From assembly GCA_021736705.1 (NCBI GenBank), contig JAIPFI010000002.1:1-62801 (forward strand): DNA of 62,801 bases. The letters run 5' to 3'. How positions within the stretch are numbered: position 1 is the stretch's first letter; every line of letters starts with the position of its first letter. The notes under the pieces are model-generated. The model was not told the origin of the DNA and ran no database searches. It was given only the letters and a program-made list of their open reading frames with translations. Source of the DNA: Methylococcaceae bacterium. Its GTDB lineage: Bacteria; Pseudomonadota; Gammaproteobacteria; Methylococcales; Methylomonadaceae. Below, piece by piece: positions 35,582 through 45,265 of this stretch. Made by a program: the position numbers and the translations under genes.

Positions 35582-36879
35582 ACGATCAGCAACAAGCTCA
35601 ACAATTATTAGATTTTATTGATGCTAGCCCTAGTCCATGGCATGCCGTGGCGACTATGGAGCAACAATTACTGGCCGCTTCATTTAGTCGTATCAATGAA
35701 ACGGAGCAATGGGCATTGAAGCCGCGTGGCCGTTATTATGTGATTCGGGATGATTCTTCGATTATTGCTTTTGTTGTTGGCAGTAAAGCGCTGGCTGAGC
35801 ATGGCTATAAAATTATCGGTGCACATACGGATTCACCGGGATTAAGAATTAAACCGCATGCTTTGCACAAATCAGGTGAATTATTGCGTATGGGGGTTGA
35901 AGTGTATGGTGGTCCCATTTTAGCCACCTTTACTGACCGAGATTTAAGCTTTGCTGGGCGAGTTAGTTATCGTAGGGAATCAGGCGCGATTGCTACCCGA
36001 TTAGTCCTATTTGAACAGCCTTTGTTACGTCTGCCTAATTTGGCTATTCATATGAATAGAACCGTCAATGAAGACGGTTTAAAGCTCAATAAACAAACCG
36101 AATTACCTTTGTTATTTGCCATGAGTCGCAAGGAGCAACTGCCTGATGGGCTGTTTTCTGAATTAGTAGCAAAGCAATGCCATCTTGCGGCCGAGCAAAT
36201 TCTTTCCTGGGAATTTAATGTCTACGATACGCAAAAAGGAATGTTTTGGGGGGTAGATAAGGAATTTTATGCCGACAGTCAATTAGATAATTTAGCCTCA
36301 TGTCATGCGGGTTTATCTGCCTTATTGGATGAAGCTGTATTGCACTCAGGGCATACCTCAGTCTGTGCTTTTTTTGATCATGAAGAAGTCGGAAGTGAAA
36401 GTAATAAAGGCGCTGATGGTAGTTTTTTGCCGGATATTTTAGAGCGTATTGCCTTGATTGGCGGTCTGAATACAGAAGATTATAAACGCGCTTTAGCCAA
36501 CAGTTTTATGCTCAGTGTCGATATGGCGCATGCCTACCAACCTAATTTTCCCGGAGCTTATGAGACTGAACACCAGGTTTATGTGAATAAAGGGCCGGTG
36601 ATTAAGCTCAATGCGAATCAGCGTTATAGTTCAGAAAGTGTTTCTGAAGCGATGTTTATGACTTGGTGTCAACAAGCAAATGTGCCTTTTCAAAAATATA
36701 CCCATAGAACGGATCTTCCTTGTGGTAGCACGATTGGTCCGATGACTTCGGCTAAACTGGGTATTCGTACCGTGGATGTAGGCTGTGCAATGTGGGCCAT
36801 GCACAGTATCAGAGAAAGTGCAGGAGTGCTGGATCATGCTTATATGACGGCTGTTATGCGTTGCTTTTTTAAAGCTTAA
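35578..36879 (+). CDS. M18 family aminopeptidase (ApeB/DNPEP-like)
   Basis: A 433-residue metallopeptidase. The N-terminal LLDFIDASPSPWHAV is the family start. IIGAHTDSPGLRIKP has the first metal His and Asp. FDHEEVGSESNKGADGSFLPD contributes the catalytic Glu-Glu pair, SVDMAHAYQPN another metal-binding Asp, and DLPCGSTIGPM with VGCAMWAMHSIRE the final His. It removes N-terminal, often acidic, residues from peptides in the cytoplasm and is expected to form a dodecamer. ATGA overlap with msrB implies translational coupling, so methionine repair and peptide turnover may be expressed together. Confidence 0.94.
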   Translation: MNDQQQAQQLLDFIDASPSPWHAVATMEQQLLAASFSRINETEQWALKPRGRYYVIRDDSSIIAFVVGSKALAEHGYKIIGAHTDSPGLRIKPHALHKSGELLRMGVEVYGGPILATFTDRDLSFAGRVSYRRESGAIATRLVLFEQPLLRLPNLAIHMNRTVNEDGLKLNKQTELPLLFAMSRKEQLPDGLFSELVAKQCHLAAEQILSWEFNVYDTQKGMFWGVDKEFYADSQLDNLASCHAGLSALLDEAVLHSGHTSVCAFFDHEEVGSESNKGADGSFLPDILERIALIGGLNTEDYKRALANSFMLSVDMAHAYQPNFPGAYETEHQVYVNKGPVIKLNANQRYSSESVSEAMFMTWCQQANVPFQKYTHRTDLPCGSTIGPMTSAKLGIRTVDVGCAMWAMHSIRESAGVLDHAYMTAVMRCFFKA

Positions 36880-36923
36880 GCGCTGTAATATTAAATCGGT
36901 TTTAAGATAAAAACATATACTCT

Positions 36924-38471
36924 ATGAGCACACAGTACAAAATTACCTTTAGTTTTTCCGTCATGCTTTTTCTTTTGGCCTTGATTGGTGGAACCGCTAT
37001 TTCTAATGCGGTTAAGCTAGCAAATTTAACGGAAGATATGTATGAACATCCTTTTGTGGTCAGTAATGCGGTAAGGGATATTAGCGTTAATTTACTGACG
37101 ATGCATCGAGATATGAAAGATGTTATTTTATCTGTCAATGAAAAGGAATTAAATGCTGCAATAGACGCGGTTAATGCCTCAGAAAAACAGATATTAAGTG
37201 ATCTAGAAGGTATATCAGTCCACTTTCTTGGGGACAAAAGCATGATAGAGGTAGCATCTCAAGCGATACTGGCGTGGAGACCAATACGTGAAGAAGTTAT
37301 TATTTTAATGCTTGCCGGCAATCAAGCGGAGGCGGTGTTAATTAATAAAAGTAAAGGTGCCGCTCAAGTTCTGCGCATTAACACTGCCACGCAGGCATTA
37401 ATACAGCTGGCCAATGCACAGGCAGAAGAATTTCATGATGAAGCGCTTATCAGTGAAAAAACTACCTTGTTTTTGTTGTCAATCTTGTTGTTTTTTTCCA
37501 TGCTGATGGCGGTCGTTATTTATTTTTATGTGGTTAGAATGTTTGCTAAAGTGAATCTTGAATTAATGAGCTATAAGCATCTTATTGATCAAAATATGAT
37601 GGTTAAAACCGTTAGTCCGGACGGAAAAACAATAGATATTAGTAGTGCTCTTTGTCGCTATACAGGCTATTTGAAAGAAGAAGTGATGAGACGGAAGAAT
37701 AACTTTTTTTTAGCGGAAGATAATCATGCCTTAGCCACTAAAATTTGGCGCTCTATACAAACAGGGCATGCTTGGGAGGGTGAATATGCATTGCGCAGTG
37801 CTGACGGACAAGATAAATGGGTCAGTGCTGTGATTGAGCCTATTCTGGATGCTGATTATCATCCTGTTGCGTACCGTAGTATTGTTCTGGATATTAGTGA
37901 TAGAAAAGAAGTTGAAGCACTTACTATTACTGATAAATTGACTTCTTTATATAACCGCCAGTATTTTGAAATAGCTATTAAACAGCAGGCCAGTCTGGCG
38001 CGTAGAAATAAACAACACCTAACCTTAGCTATTTTGGATATGGATTATTTCAAAAAATATAATGAAAAGTATGGACATGAGGCGGGTGATTCAGTTTTGG
38101 CTGAAGTAGCTGTTTTTTTGAAGCAGGCATTAAAGCGGCCTAGTGATTATGTGTTCAGAATGGGCGGTGAAGAATTCGGTATCTTAATGGTGGGCATGAA
38201 TGAACAGGAGTCATTACGTTTTTTAGAAACCATTAGAGCTGGAGTAGAAGCATTAAATATTGATCATGAACTCAGTTATGTGAGTGATTATGTGACCGTT
38301 TCTATCGGTTTTCGGTCTTATGCAGGTTCGGATATGCCCGCTGATGAACACCTTTTTATTCAAGCAGATAAGGCGCTTCATAGTGCCAAAGAGCACAGAA
38401 ATACGGTTAGAGGTAGTGTTAGAGAAGAGAGCAATGAATCAGGTATTGAGAATGTAAGTACTGACATTTAA
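36924..38471 (+). CDS. Membrane diguanylate cyclase with extracytoplasmic helical sensor, PAS and GGDEF
   Basis: A 515-residue protein. A first membrane segment lies at about 7-30 and a second at about 183-207. The region between is helical and resembles a four-helix-bundle chemoreceptor-type sensor (TMHRDMKDVILSVNEKELNAAI). A PAS domain is at about 220-332 (DQNMMVKTVSPDGKTIDIS, ending VLDISDRK). The GGDEF domain is at about 340-495, with GGEEF at 414-418 and the inhibitory RPSD five residues upstream. It should make c-di-GMP in response to an external signal. It is followed 52 bp later by a second c-di-GMP gene on the same strand. Confidence 0.88.
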   Translation: MSTQYKITFSFSVMLFLLALIGGTAISNAVKLANLTEDMYEHPFVVSNAVRDISVNLLTMHRDMKDVILSVNEKELNAAIDAVNASEKQILSDLEGISVHFLGDKSMIEVASQAILAWRPIREEVIILMLAGNQAEAVLINKSKGAAQVLRINTATQALIQLANAQAEEFHDEALISEKTTLFLLSILLFFSMLMAVVIYFYVVRMFAKVNLELMSYKHLIDQNMMVKTVSPDGKTIDISSALCRYTGYLKEEVMRRKNNFFLAEDNHALATKIWRSIQTGHAWEGEYALRSADGQDKWVSAVIEPILDADYHPVAYRSIVLDISDRKEVEALTITDKLTSLYNRQYFEIAIKQQASLARRNKQHLTLAILDMDYFKKYNEKYGHEAGDSVLAEVAVFLKQALKRPSDYVFRMGGEEFGILMVGMNEQESLRFLETIRAGVEALNIDHELSYVSDYVTVSIGFRSYAGSDMPADEHLFIQADKALHSAKEHRNTVRGSVREESNESGIENVSTDI

Positions 38472-38523
38472 CTGATGGATGTTATGTCAATTTTAGATAT
38501 ACAAACAAATGGAGAGGTCATAT

Positions 38524-40374
38524 ATGGAGGCAAAAGTCATTTCTTTGCGTTCTGGATGTCAGGTTACTACCGAGCAGGCTGGGCAATTACTCGCACTACA
38601 GCGTGAAATTTTAGAGCAAGTAGCTTTAAATGTGGATTATCGTGAAATTTTAGATGCTTTATGTAAAGCGGCTGAACAGATAGTGCCTAATTCGGTCGCC
38701 TCTATTATGATTTTCGATGAAACGGGAGAATCACTTACTGTATTAGCAGCGCCTTCTATTCCGCTTGAGGCAGTGGCGCTTTTAAATGGTTTGATACCAA
38801 GTGAAAGAGCGGGTTCTTGTGGTACGGCGGTTTATTATAATGAAGCGCAATATGTAGTGAATACTAGAGTTGATGATAGATGGTCTGATTTGCAAGCCTT
38901 TGCCCATGATTTTTCTATTAACGCTTGTTGGTCTAATCCAGTCAAAATAGAGAAAGATAAAGCTATCGGGTCTTTTGCTTTATCAAGCTTTGAAGAAAGA
39001 GCTCCCTCGATATTTTATAAGCAATTATTAGAAACCTGTGCGCATATTGTTGGTATTTTGCTTATAAAAAACAAAAAAGAAGAATCACTCTGGAAGTTGG
39101 CGCATTATGACACTTTGACTGGTCTAGTTAATCGTAATTTGTTGAAACAAAAACTTAGTGCAGCCATTGGAGAGGCTTCGAGTCAGAAATATCATTTAGC
39201 TGTCTTAGTGCTAGATTTAGATGGCTTTAAAGATGTTAACGACTGGCAAGGGTATGAAGTTGGCGATAAAGTATTGCAGCAGGTAGCCAAGAATATAGAG
39301 GGAATTTTAGACGGCTCTTATGTTTTTTCTCGCTTAGGCAGTGATGAGTTCGTTATTTTGGTCGGAGGTTCAGGTGAATCGCTATCAGTTCAGTTGCTTA
39401 TTGGTAAAATATTAGCGTTATTTAAGAAAAAGGTACATGTTGCAGATTGTGAATTTACCTTATCTGTCAGTATAGGCGTTAGTTTATTTCCAGAAGATGG
39501 CTTGTCGGCAAGTGATTTATTGCGTAATGCAGATACAGCAATGCATGCTGCAAAAAAAGCAGGGCGTGCTTGTTCACGATTTTATAACGAAGGTTTAACT
39601 AACTTTGTTAAATATAAAATGGATTTAATAACAGGGATGCGTATTGCTTTAGTTCGAGGTGATTTTGTGTTGCACTATCAGCCTCAGTACTGTCAAAAAA
39701 CCAATAAATTGGCGGGCGTTGAAGCTTTAGTGCGTTGGCAACATCCGGAAAAAGGGCTTATTCCACCGAATGATTTTATTCCTCTTGCTGAAGAAAGTGG
39801 TTTTATTCAGGAGCTCGGCTTATGGCTATTTGCAGAGGCTTGTCGGCAGTGTAAAGCGTGGTGGGATGGCGGTATTCCTGAATTTTCTTTGGCGATTAAT
39901 TTATCTGTGAAACAGCTCGATGCGGATAATATTAAAAAGCTTCAGGCGATTTTATTGACGATGAAATTTCCCATTTATAATTTGGAGCTTGAAGTCACAG
40001 AAAGCTTAATTATGCATCAGGAAAGTTTGACTGCACTGCATCAATTAGAAGCTTTGGGTATTCGTATTTCCATGGATGACTTTGGTACAGGTTATTCTTC
40101 TTTGGCTCAACTCAAGCATCTTCCTATTTCTAAATTAAAAATCGATCGATCTTTTGTTAAAGATTTATCCGAAGATGAGAATGATCGAATTATTGCTAAA
40201 ACTATTATTGCCATGGGGCACAGTTTAGGCTTAATAGTTGTTGCCGAAGGGGTAGAAACAGTTGAACAACAAGCATTTTTAGTGCAAGAAGGTTGTGATT
40301 TAATACAAGGGTATTTATTAAGTCGTCCATTGACCGTAGAACAGTTTAGCGTTTTATTTCAGACGCCTTCTTGA
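38524..40374 (+). CDS. GAF-GGDEF-EAL protein, probably c-di-GMP phosphodiesterase
   Basis: A 616-residue protein from the ATG at 38524, which has GGAGAGG six bases upstream; an in-frame ATG at 38509 lies on that ribosome binding site and is less likely. A GAF domain is at about 25-170 (LSVEERAGSC-type loop seen as PSERAGSCGTAVYYNE). The GGDEF domain carries GSDEF at 272-276 rather than GGDEF, so cyclase activity is doubtful. The EAL domain (about 365-610) is intact: EAL at 400-402, LEVTESL, DDFGTGYSS, KIDRSFV, VVAEGVET. By family knowledge it probably degrades c-di-GMP, while the degenerate GGDEF may bind GTP as an activator. It would oppose the cyclase encoded just upstream. Confidence 0.88.
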   Translation: MEAKVISLRSGCQVTTEQAGQLLALQREILEQVALNVDYREILDALCKAAEQIVPNSVASIMIFDETGESLTVLAAPSIPLEAVALLNGLIPSERAGSCGTAVYYNEAQYVVNTRVDDRWSDLQAFAHDFSINACWSNPVKIEKDKAIGSFALSSFEERAPSIFYKQLLETCAHIVGILLIKNKKEESLWKLAHYDTLTGLVNRNLLKQKLSAAIGEASSQKYHLAVLVLDLDGFKDVNDWQGYEVGDKVLQQVAKNIEGILDGSYVFSRLGSDEFVILVGGSGESLSVQLLIGKILALFKKKVHVADCEFTLSVSIGVSLFPEDGLSASDLLRNADTAMHAAKKAGRACSRFYNEGLTNFVKYKMDLITGMRIALVRGDFVLHYQPQYCQKTNKLAGVEALVRWQHPEKGLIPPNDFIPLAEESGFIQELGLWLFAEACRQCKAWWDGGIPEFSLAINLSVKQLDADNIKKLQAILLTMKFPIYNLELEVTESLIMHQESLTALHQLEALGIRISMDDFGTGYSSLAQLKHLPISKLKIDRSFVKDLSEDENDRIIAKTIIAMGHSLGLIVVAEGVETVEQQAFLVQEGCDLIQGYLLSRPLTVEQFSVLFQTPS

Positions 40375-40489
40375 ACATAGATTTCGCTACGCTCTGCTTC
40401 CATTATTTTTGCTTAAGCTAATATATTTGAACAATATATGGCGAGGGCGTAAGATTCATCCTGTCTTTTCAGGATCAAGAGGAATTGTT

Positions 40490-41059
40490 ATGCAGCTAAC
40501 TACAAAGCTATTCAGTGGGTTTTTTTTAGGTTTATTTTTTTCTGGGGCAGCGCTTGCCGTACCTGATATTAATGCTGGCAAAGAAAGTGCTGGGATGTGT
40601 TTTGGTTGTCATGGTGCTGAAGGAAACAGTACAAGCTCGAATTTTCCAATACTAGCAGGGCAAAAACCAGCTTATTTAGTCAACCAGCTTCGTGCTTTTC
40701 GTGATGGTACGCGTGACAATGCCATGATGAAGAATATGACTTCGTCTCTAAGTAATGACGATATTAATAATTTAGCCGCTTATTTTTCTTCATTAAAAAA
40801 TAAAAGTGCAGGAGGTAATGAAGAATTAGCGGAACAAGGAAAATCCAAGGCACCGATGTGTTTCGGTTGCCACGGAGAGGGTGCCAAAGGCATGGGTGTA
40901 ACCCCTCGATTAGCAGGTCAACACCCTGCTTATTTGCAGCGCCAATTACATGCGTTTAAAGAGGGAACGCGTAAAAATGGCCCGATGCGCGGTATTGCAG
41001 GGATGTTATCTGATGAAGATATGAATGCCGTTACCGAATATATGGGCAGTTTGAAATAG
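40490..41059 (+). CDS. Diheme cytochrome c4
   Basis: A 189-residue protein from the ATG at 40490 (AGAGGA ribosome binding site upstream). The longer frame from 40409 lacks a ribosome binding site and puts a non-signal stretch before the leader. A signal peptide covers residues 1-24 (ending ALAVPD). Two similar halves each have CFGCHG, followed by RLAGQ or ILAGQ with AYL and a Met-containing motif that supplies the axial ligand. Cytochrome c4 carries electrons in the periplasm to terminal oxidases or other enzymes. It is the last gene before a repeat-rich region at 41083-41282. Confidence 0.93.
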   Translation: MQLTTKLFSGFFLGLFFSGAALAVPDINAGKESAGMCFGCHGAEGNSTSSNFPILAGQKPAYLVNQLRAFRDGTRDNAMMKNMTSSLSNDDINNLAAYFSSLKNKSAGGNEELAEQGKSKAPMCFGCHGEGAKGMGVTPRLAGQHPAYLQRQLHAFKEGTRKNGPMRGIAGMLSDEDMNAVTEYMGSLK

Positions 41060-41082
41060 TATATGCAGCCTTCAGGTAGCGT

Positions 41083-41282
41083 GGACTTCAGTTCGTTGTA
41101 GCTTAGGCTATCATTTTCGCCGGGACATTTTGACAGCGCTAGGGCGTGGCTTTAGCCCGCCTTTAGAGGGAATGTTTGGCACTAGCGGGCTAAAACCAGG
41201 CTCTATAAAAATATAGACATAATGCCTGTCTTAAATTCATAGCCACAAGTTGGAATGACTTAATACAGGCGGACTGAAGTCC
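41083..41282. repeat. MITE-like element with nested inverted repeats
   Basis: The outer pair GGACTTCAGTTCG (41083-41095) and CGGACTGAAGTCC (41270-41282) matches 12 of 13. Inside lie TGGCTTTAGCCCGC (41147-41160) paired with GCGGGCTAAAACCA (41185-41198), 13 of 14, and GCCTGTCTTAA (41224-41234) paired with TTAATACAGGC (41260-41270), 10 of 11. The 309-bp gap from 41060 to 41368 holds no gene. The structure looks like a small non-autonomous element or a cluster of REP-type palindromes. Confidence 0.6.
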
Positions 41283-41368
41283 TAAACAACAGGCTATTTT
41301 GAAAATCAACGCTACACCCTCTACAATACCCCTCTTATTGCTGTTTCTCTGACTTTTTACAAAACACC

Positions 41369-43612
41369 ATGCTTAATACATCAACTCGCTCAGAACGTAG
41401 CCTTTCTTTGATTCTCATATTTGCAGGCACGCTTTTTGTTAGCGCAACCCTGATGTTTATTTTACAGCCTTTGTTTGGCAAGCTCATGCTGCCATTGCTC
41501 GGTGGTTCGCCTGCGGTCTGGAATACCTGCATGGTGTTTTATCAGATGCTCCTGTTTTTCGGTTATCTCTACGCGCATTTTATCTCCACGCGTTTTAAGC
41601 CTTTACGCCAAATCCAAGTGCATGGTGCGCTTATCTTACTCAGCTTAATTGCTCTCCCTGTTGCTCTGCCAGAAATCATGACTCCGCCAACTGAGAGCAA
41701 CCCAACGTTTTGGCTAGTCTGGGTATTGTTTATTTCGATTGGCTTGCCGTTCTTCGTGCTTTCGACTACTTCGCCCTTAATTCAAAAATGGTTCTCGCAT
41801 ATCGGTCACCATACCAGTCACGATCCTTATTATCTTTATGCCGCTAGTAATATAGGTAGCTTATTAGCACTACTTAGTTATCCTTTTATTATTGAACCCA
41901 ATATCGGTTTAAGTACGCAAAAAATTACTTGGAGTGCGGGGTATATTGGCCTAATTTTATTAATAGCCGCTTGTGCTTGGCTGTTTATGCGCTTATATCA
42001 AAACAGCGCCAATACAGAAACAGATCAATCAGAAACCGCGCACACTGAACCGACTTTATTAACCAAACTACATTGGCTCGCACTCGCTTTTGTGCCATCT
42101 AGCTTATTATTAGGTTTAACTAATTTCGTCAGTACCGATATAGCCGCCGCGCCTTTATTGTGGATTATTCCACTGACTCTGTACCTCTTGTCTTTTGTTT
42201 TAGTGTTCTCGCGTTGGGCTAAAGGCATTCATCGCGTATCGGTGTGGTTACAGCCTGTGGTCTTACTGCCTTTTATTGCCTATTCTTTTATCAATCCCGC
42301 CATATTGCCGTACTGGGTTGATTTGACGCTGCATTTAAGTGCTTTTTTCCTTGCTGTCATGGTCTGTCATGGCGAGTTAGCCAAATATCGCCCGCACACC
42401 GCTTATCTCACTTTATTCTATTTAATTATGTCTTTTGCCGGCATGCTAGGTGGCATGTTTAATACCTTTGTAGCGCCGTTTATCTTTAACGGTATTTATG
42501 AATATCCGATCATGATAGTCGCTGCCTTATTATTGCGGCCAGCAGATAAAGTTTGGCAGAATGAGCAATGGCATGTTTGGGCTAAGCAAGCGATTTTTCC
42601 GCTCGCGCTTTTTGTCTTGGGCTGGGTTATTTATTTGGGCGTCTCTGATTTAGGTGCGTATATGGATAATATCGGTACCGCACTGATTTTATTTGCCGGC
42701 TTAACTTACGCATTCCGTAGGCAAGCTTTAGGTTTGGCTTTATTAACCGGTGTGATTATCTTCTTTATCGTCGGCTTACGTGCCACCATGTCCAATACTG
42801 TGTATCAAGAGCGCACGTTTTTTGGTGTGTTATCAGTGCGCGATAGTGTCTTGTTGAACGAACAAGGTCGGCCAGAAAAATATAAAGAATTATTTCATGG
42901 CACAACCAAGCATGGCGCGCAGCGATTAGGCGCACATGAACAAGAGCCATTAACGTATTACAGTCGCCCGGGTCCAATGGGCCAGCTATTTAAAGAATTT
43001 GATAGCAGCAATCAAAACTGGCAAGTCGCTGTCGTCGGTTTAGGGGCGGGCGCTTTAGCGTGTTATGCCAAACCACAACAAACATGGGTATTTTACGAAA
43101 TTGACCCTGTCGTTGTAGATATTGCGAAAAATCCCCAATATTTCAGCTATTTACGTCGTTGTACGCCGAAAGCGCCAATGATTATTGGTGATGCCCGCCT
43201 ATCTTTACAATCAGAAGCGGATGCAAAATTTAACTTATTAGTGATTGATGCCTTTAGTTCAGATTCAGTACCAACGCATTTATTAACCCAAGAAGCGATA
43301 CAGCTTTATCTGAGTAAATTAACCGAGAATGGTATTTTAGCGTTTCATATTACCAACCGACATTTAGCCTTGAAAAAAGTCCTAGCCGACCATGCTAAGC
43401 AATTAGGTTATGCCGCATTGATACAGGAATTCAAACCTCAGCAAGAAATGCCTTTAGTGATCGCAACCGATTGGTTTGTCTTAGCTAAAAACGAAAAATC
43501 TTTAGCGCCTTTATATAAACAAGGCTTAGGTAACTGGCAGAAACCCGCCTTGTATTTTGATATGAAACCGTGGACAGATGATTTCACTAATATAGTAAGC
43601 ATTTGGAAATAA
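41369..43612 (+). CDS. Membrane protein fused to spermidine synthase-like domain
   Basis: A 747-residue protein. Residues about 15-490 contain about twelve to fourteen hydrophobic segments (LILIFAGTLFVSATLMFILQPLFGKLMLPLLGGSPAVWN is the family start). The C-terminal 240 residues resemble a spermidine synthase/methyltransferase fold: VAVVGLGAGALACYA for the SAM-type nucleotide loop, FYEIDPVVVDIA, IIGDARLSL and LLVIDAFSSDSVPTHLLT. Proteins of this fused kind are widespread in proteobacteria, and their reaction is not established. It may transfer an aminopropyl group or modify a membrane substrate. The gene is convergent with the pilT-like gene. Confidence 0.82.
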   Translation: MLNTSTRSERSLSLILIFAGTLFVSATLMFILQPLFGKLMLPLLGGSPAVWNTCMVFYQMLLFFGYLYAHFISTRFKPLRQIQVHGALILLSLIALPVALPEIMTPPTESNPTFWLVWVLFISIGLPFFVLSTTSPLIQKWFSHIGHHTSHDPYYLYAASNIGSLLALLSYPFIIEPNIGLSTQKITWSAGYIGLILLIAACAWLFMRLYQNSANTETDQSETAHTEPTLLTKLHWLALAFVPSSLLLGLTNFVSTDIAAAPLLWIIPLTLYLLSFVLVFSRWAKGIHRVSVWLQPVVLLPFIAYSFINPAILPYWVDLTLHLSAFFLAVMVCHGELAKYRPHTAYLTLFYLIMSFAGMLGGMFNTFVAPFIFNGIYEYPIMIVAALLLRPADKVWQNEQWHVWAKQAIFPLALFVLGWVIYLGVSDLGAYMDNIGTALILFAGLTYAFRRQALGLALLTGVIIFFIVGLRATMSNTVYQERTFFGVLSVRDSVLLNEQGRPEKYKELFHGTTKHGAQRLGAHEQEPLTYYSRPGPMGQLFKEFDSSNQNWQVAVVGLGAGALACYAKPQQTWVFYEIDPVVVDIAKNPQYFSYLRRCTPKAPMIIGDARLSLQSEADAKFNLLVIDAFSSDSVPTHLLTQEAIQLYLSKLTENGILAFHITNRHLALKKVLADHAKQLGYAALIQEFKPQQEMPLVIATDWFVLAKNEKSLAPLYKQGLGNWQKPALYFDMKPWTDDFTNIVSIWK

Positions 43613-43631
43613 GCATAAATTATGTAGGAAA

Positions 43632-43669
43632 AAGCTTATTTGTAGGTACAGACACCTATGAATAAGCTT
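43632..43669. terminator. Long hairpin between convergent genes
   Basis: AAGCTTATT-TG-TAGGT and ACCTA-TG-AATAAGCTT form a 9-bp and a 5-bp perfect stem separated by a 2-base bulge, with a 6-base loop. It lies between the stop of the spermidine synthase-like gene and that of the pilT-like gene. There is no long T tract on either side, so the terminator role is tentative. Confidence 0.5.
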
Positions 43670-43708
43670 AGTTTACGCTTGTTATTTCTGTCTGTGACTC
43701 ATAAGGCG

Positions 43709-45136
43709 TTAGCCAAAATTAACTTTAGCTTCTAAATCATTGCGCGAATCGGCATTTTTTAGTGCTTCTTCTAAGGTGATTTTTTCGACTTTGTAAAGAG
43801 CTAAGAGTGCATCATCAAAAGTTTGCATCCCTTTACTGCCACTTGATTTCATCGCTTCTTTGATTTCATTAAGTTCACCTTTTAAAATCAAGTTAGAAAT
43901 ATGTGGCGTGTTGATAAGAACTTCAATGGCAGCACAACGTTTGCCTCGCGCATCAGGAATAAGCCGCTGAGAGATAACTGCATTTAAGTTGGTGGCAAGA
44001 TCCATGAACAGTTGTTTATGCTGAACATGCGGGAACATGTTAATAATCCGTTCCATGGCTTGGTTGGCATTATTTGCGTGTAAAGTAGAAATACATAAAT
44101 GTCCTGTGTTAGCTAATTCTAAAGCGGCTTCCATGGTTTCGCGATCGCGAATTTCTCCGATTAAAATAACATCAGGCGCTTCACGTAAACTGGCTTTAAG
44201 CGCGCGCGCATAAGAGACAGTATCAACGCCAACTTCACGTTGATTAACAATGGAATTTATGTTCGGATGTGAAAATTCAACTGGGTCTTCGATGGTCAGA
44301 ATATGTCCGGCTGCATTGATATTGCGATGGTTAATCATTGCCGCTAAGGAGGTCGATTTACCTGAACCTGTACCGCCTACCATTAATAATAAGCCGCGTT
44401 TGGCCATAATTAGTTCAGTGAGTATTTCGGGTAAGTCTAGCTCTTTTGCTGTGGGGATGATGGCCGGAATTAAACGTAATACGATACCTATGGTTCGGCG
44501 CTGGTAAAAAGCATTGACTCGAAATCGTGCGCTCTCATCAGGTAAACTAATGGCAAAATCAAGGTCTTTAGTTTGCTCAAACTCTTCAATCTGCTCTTCA
44601 TTCATGATCGCATAAGCGGCTGACTTGGTTAGCTGTGGGGTCAGCAGGTAGGCGTCAAGTTCGACGGCTGAACCGTGGATTTTTGTTTTGACTGGCGAGC
44701 CTGACGTGATAAAAAGGTCGGAACCTTCTAGGGCAACCATTTTTTCCAGATAAGGGAATATATCCAGATTTTCTGTGGGTGCTGAGCCTAAGACTTGTAT
44801 CTTTTTGGGTGGTGGTGTCTTTGTTGTTGCTTGTCGCTTGTCTACACTGATGGTAATTGATAACAGATTCTCTTTTTCGGTAATTTCAACCACAAAATTA
44901 TGACCGCCAAATAAGGGGCTGGCAAAACGTAATCTTTTGTCGATAGAAAATTGTAATTTCTGGGCGTCATCAGTGAGTGTTTGAAAAATTTCATTAAGCA
45001 TTTCATGGCTTAATAGTGTATTGCCTACTGGCTTTTCTTGGTCTAATAAACGTAATCTAGGCGCTGAGTTTAAAATGAAAATTAAACTATCAGCATTTTT
45101 ATCGACCATTAATTTTAAGTACGGGGTGATATCCAT
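43709..45136 (-). CDS. PilT/PilU-family retraction ATPase with duplicated N-terminal domain
   Basis: A 475-residue protein, about 100 residues longer than PilT or PilU. The core (about 125-475) has the family N-terminal domain (FPYLEKMVALEGSDLFITSGSPVKTKI), Walker A GGTGSGKST, ITIEDPVEFSH, the Asp box LREAPDVILIGEIRDRET, Walker B and His box THLANAN-type STLHANNANQAM. Residues 1-97 (ITPYLKLMVDKNADSLIFILNSAPRLRL) align with residues 124-205 of the same protein, so the N-terminal domain is present twice, with the first copy degenerate. A Pro-rich linker (KTPPPKK) joins them. It should power type IV pilus retraction. It is downstream of pilU on the same strand, with a 129-bp gap. Confidence 0.88.
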   Translation of the reverse strand: MDITPYLKLMVDKNADSLIFILNSAPRLRLLDQEKPVGNTLLSHEMLNEIFQTLTDDAQKLQFSIDKRLRFASPLFGGHNFVVEITEKENLLSITISVDKRQATTKTPPPKKIQVLGSAPTENLDIFPYLEKMVALEGSDLFITSGSPVKTKIHGSAVELDAYLLTPQLTKSAAYAIMNEEQIEEFEQTKDLDFAISLPDESARFRVNAFYQRRTIGIVLRLIPAIIPTAKELDLPEILTELIMAKRGLLLMVGGTGSGKSTSLAAMINHRNINAAGHILTIEDPVEFSHPNINSIVNQREVGVDTVSYARALKASLREAPDVILIGEIRDRETMEAALELANTGHLCISTLHANNANQAMERIINMFPHVQHKQLFMDLATNLNAVISQRLIPDARGKRCAAIEVLINTPHISNLILKGELNEIKEAMKSSGSKGMQTFDDALLALYKVEKITLEEALKNADSRNDLEAKVNFG

Positions 45137-45265
45137 CGTGTTTTGTTTGTCCAGTGCCGAGGTTTTAGTCGAGAGCTACTTTTGGTGTTTTCGTTTAGGC
45201 AGGGGGTATAAACCCCACTACGCACATTAAAAACAGAAGCTTCTGTTTCGCAGAGGTATTAGACC

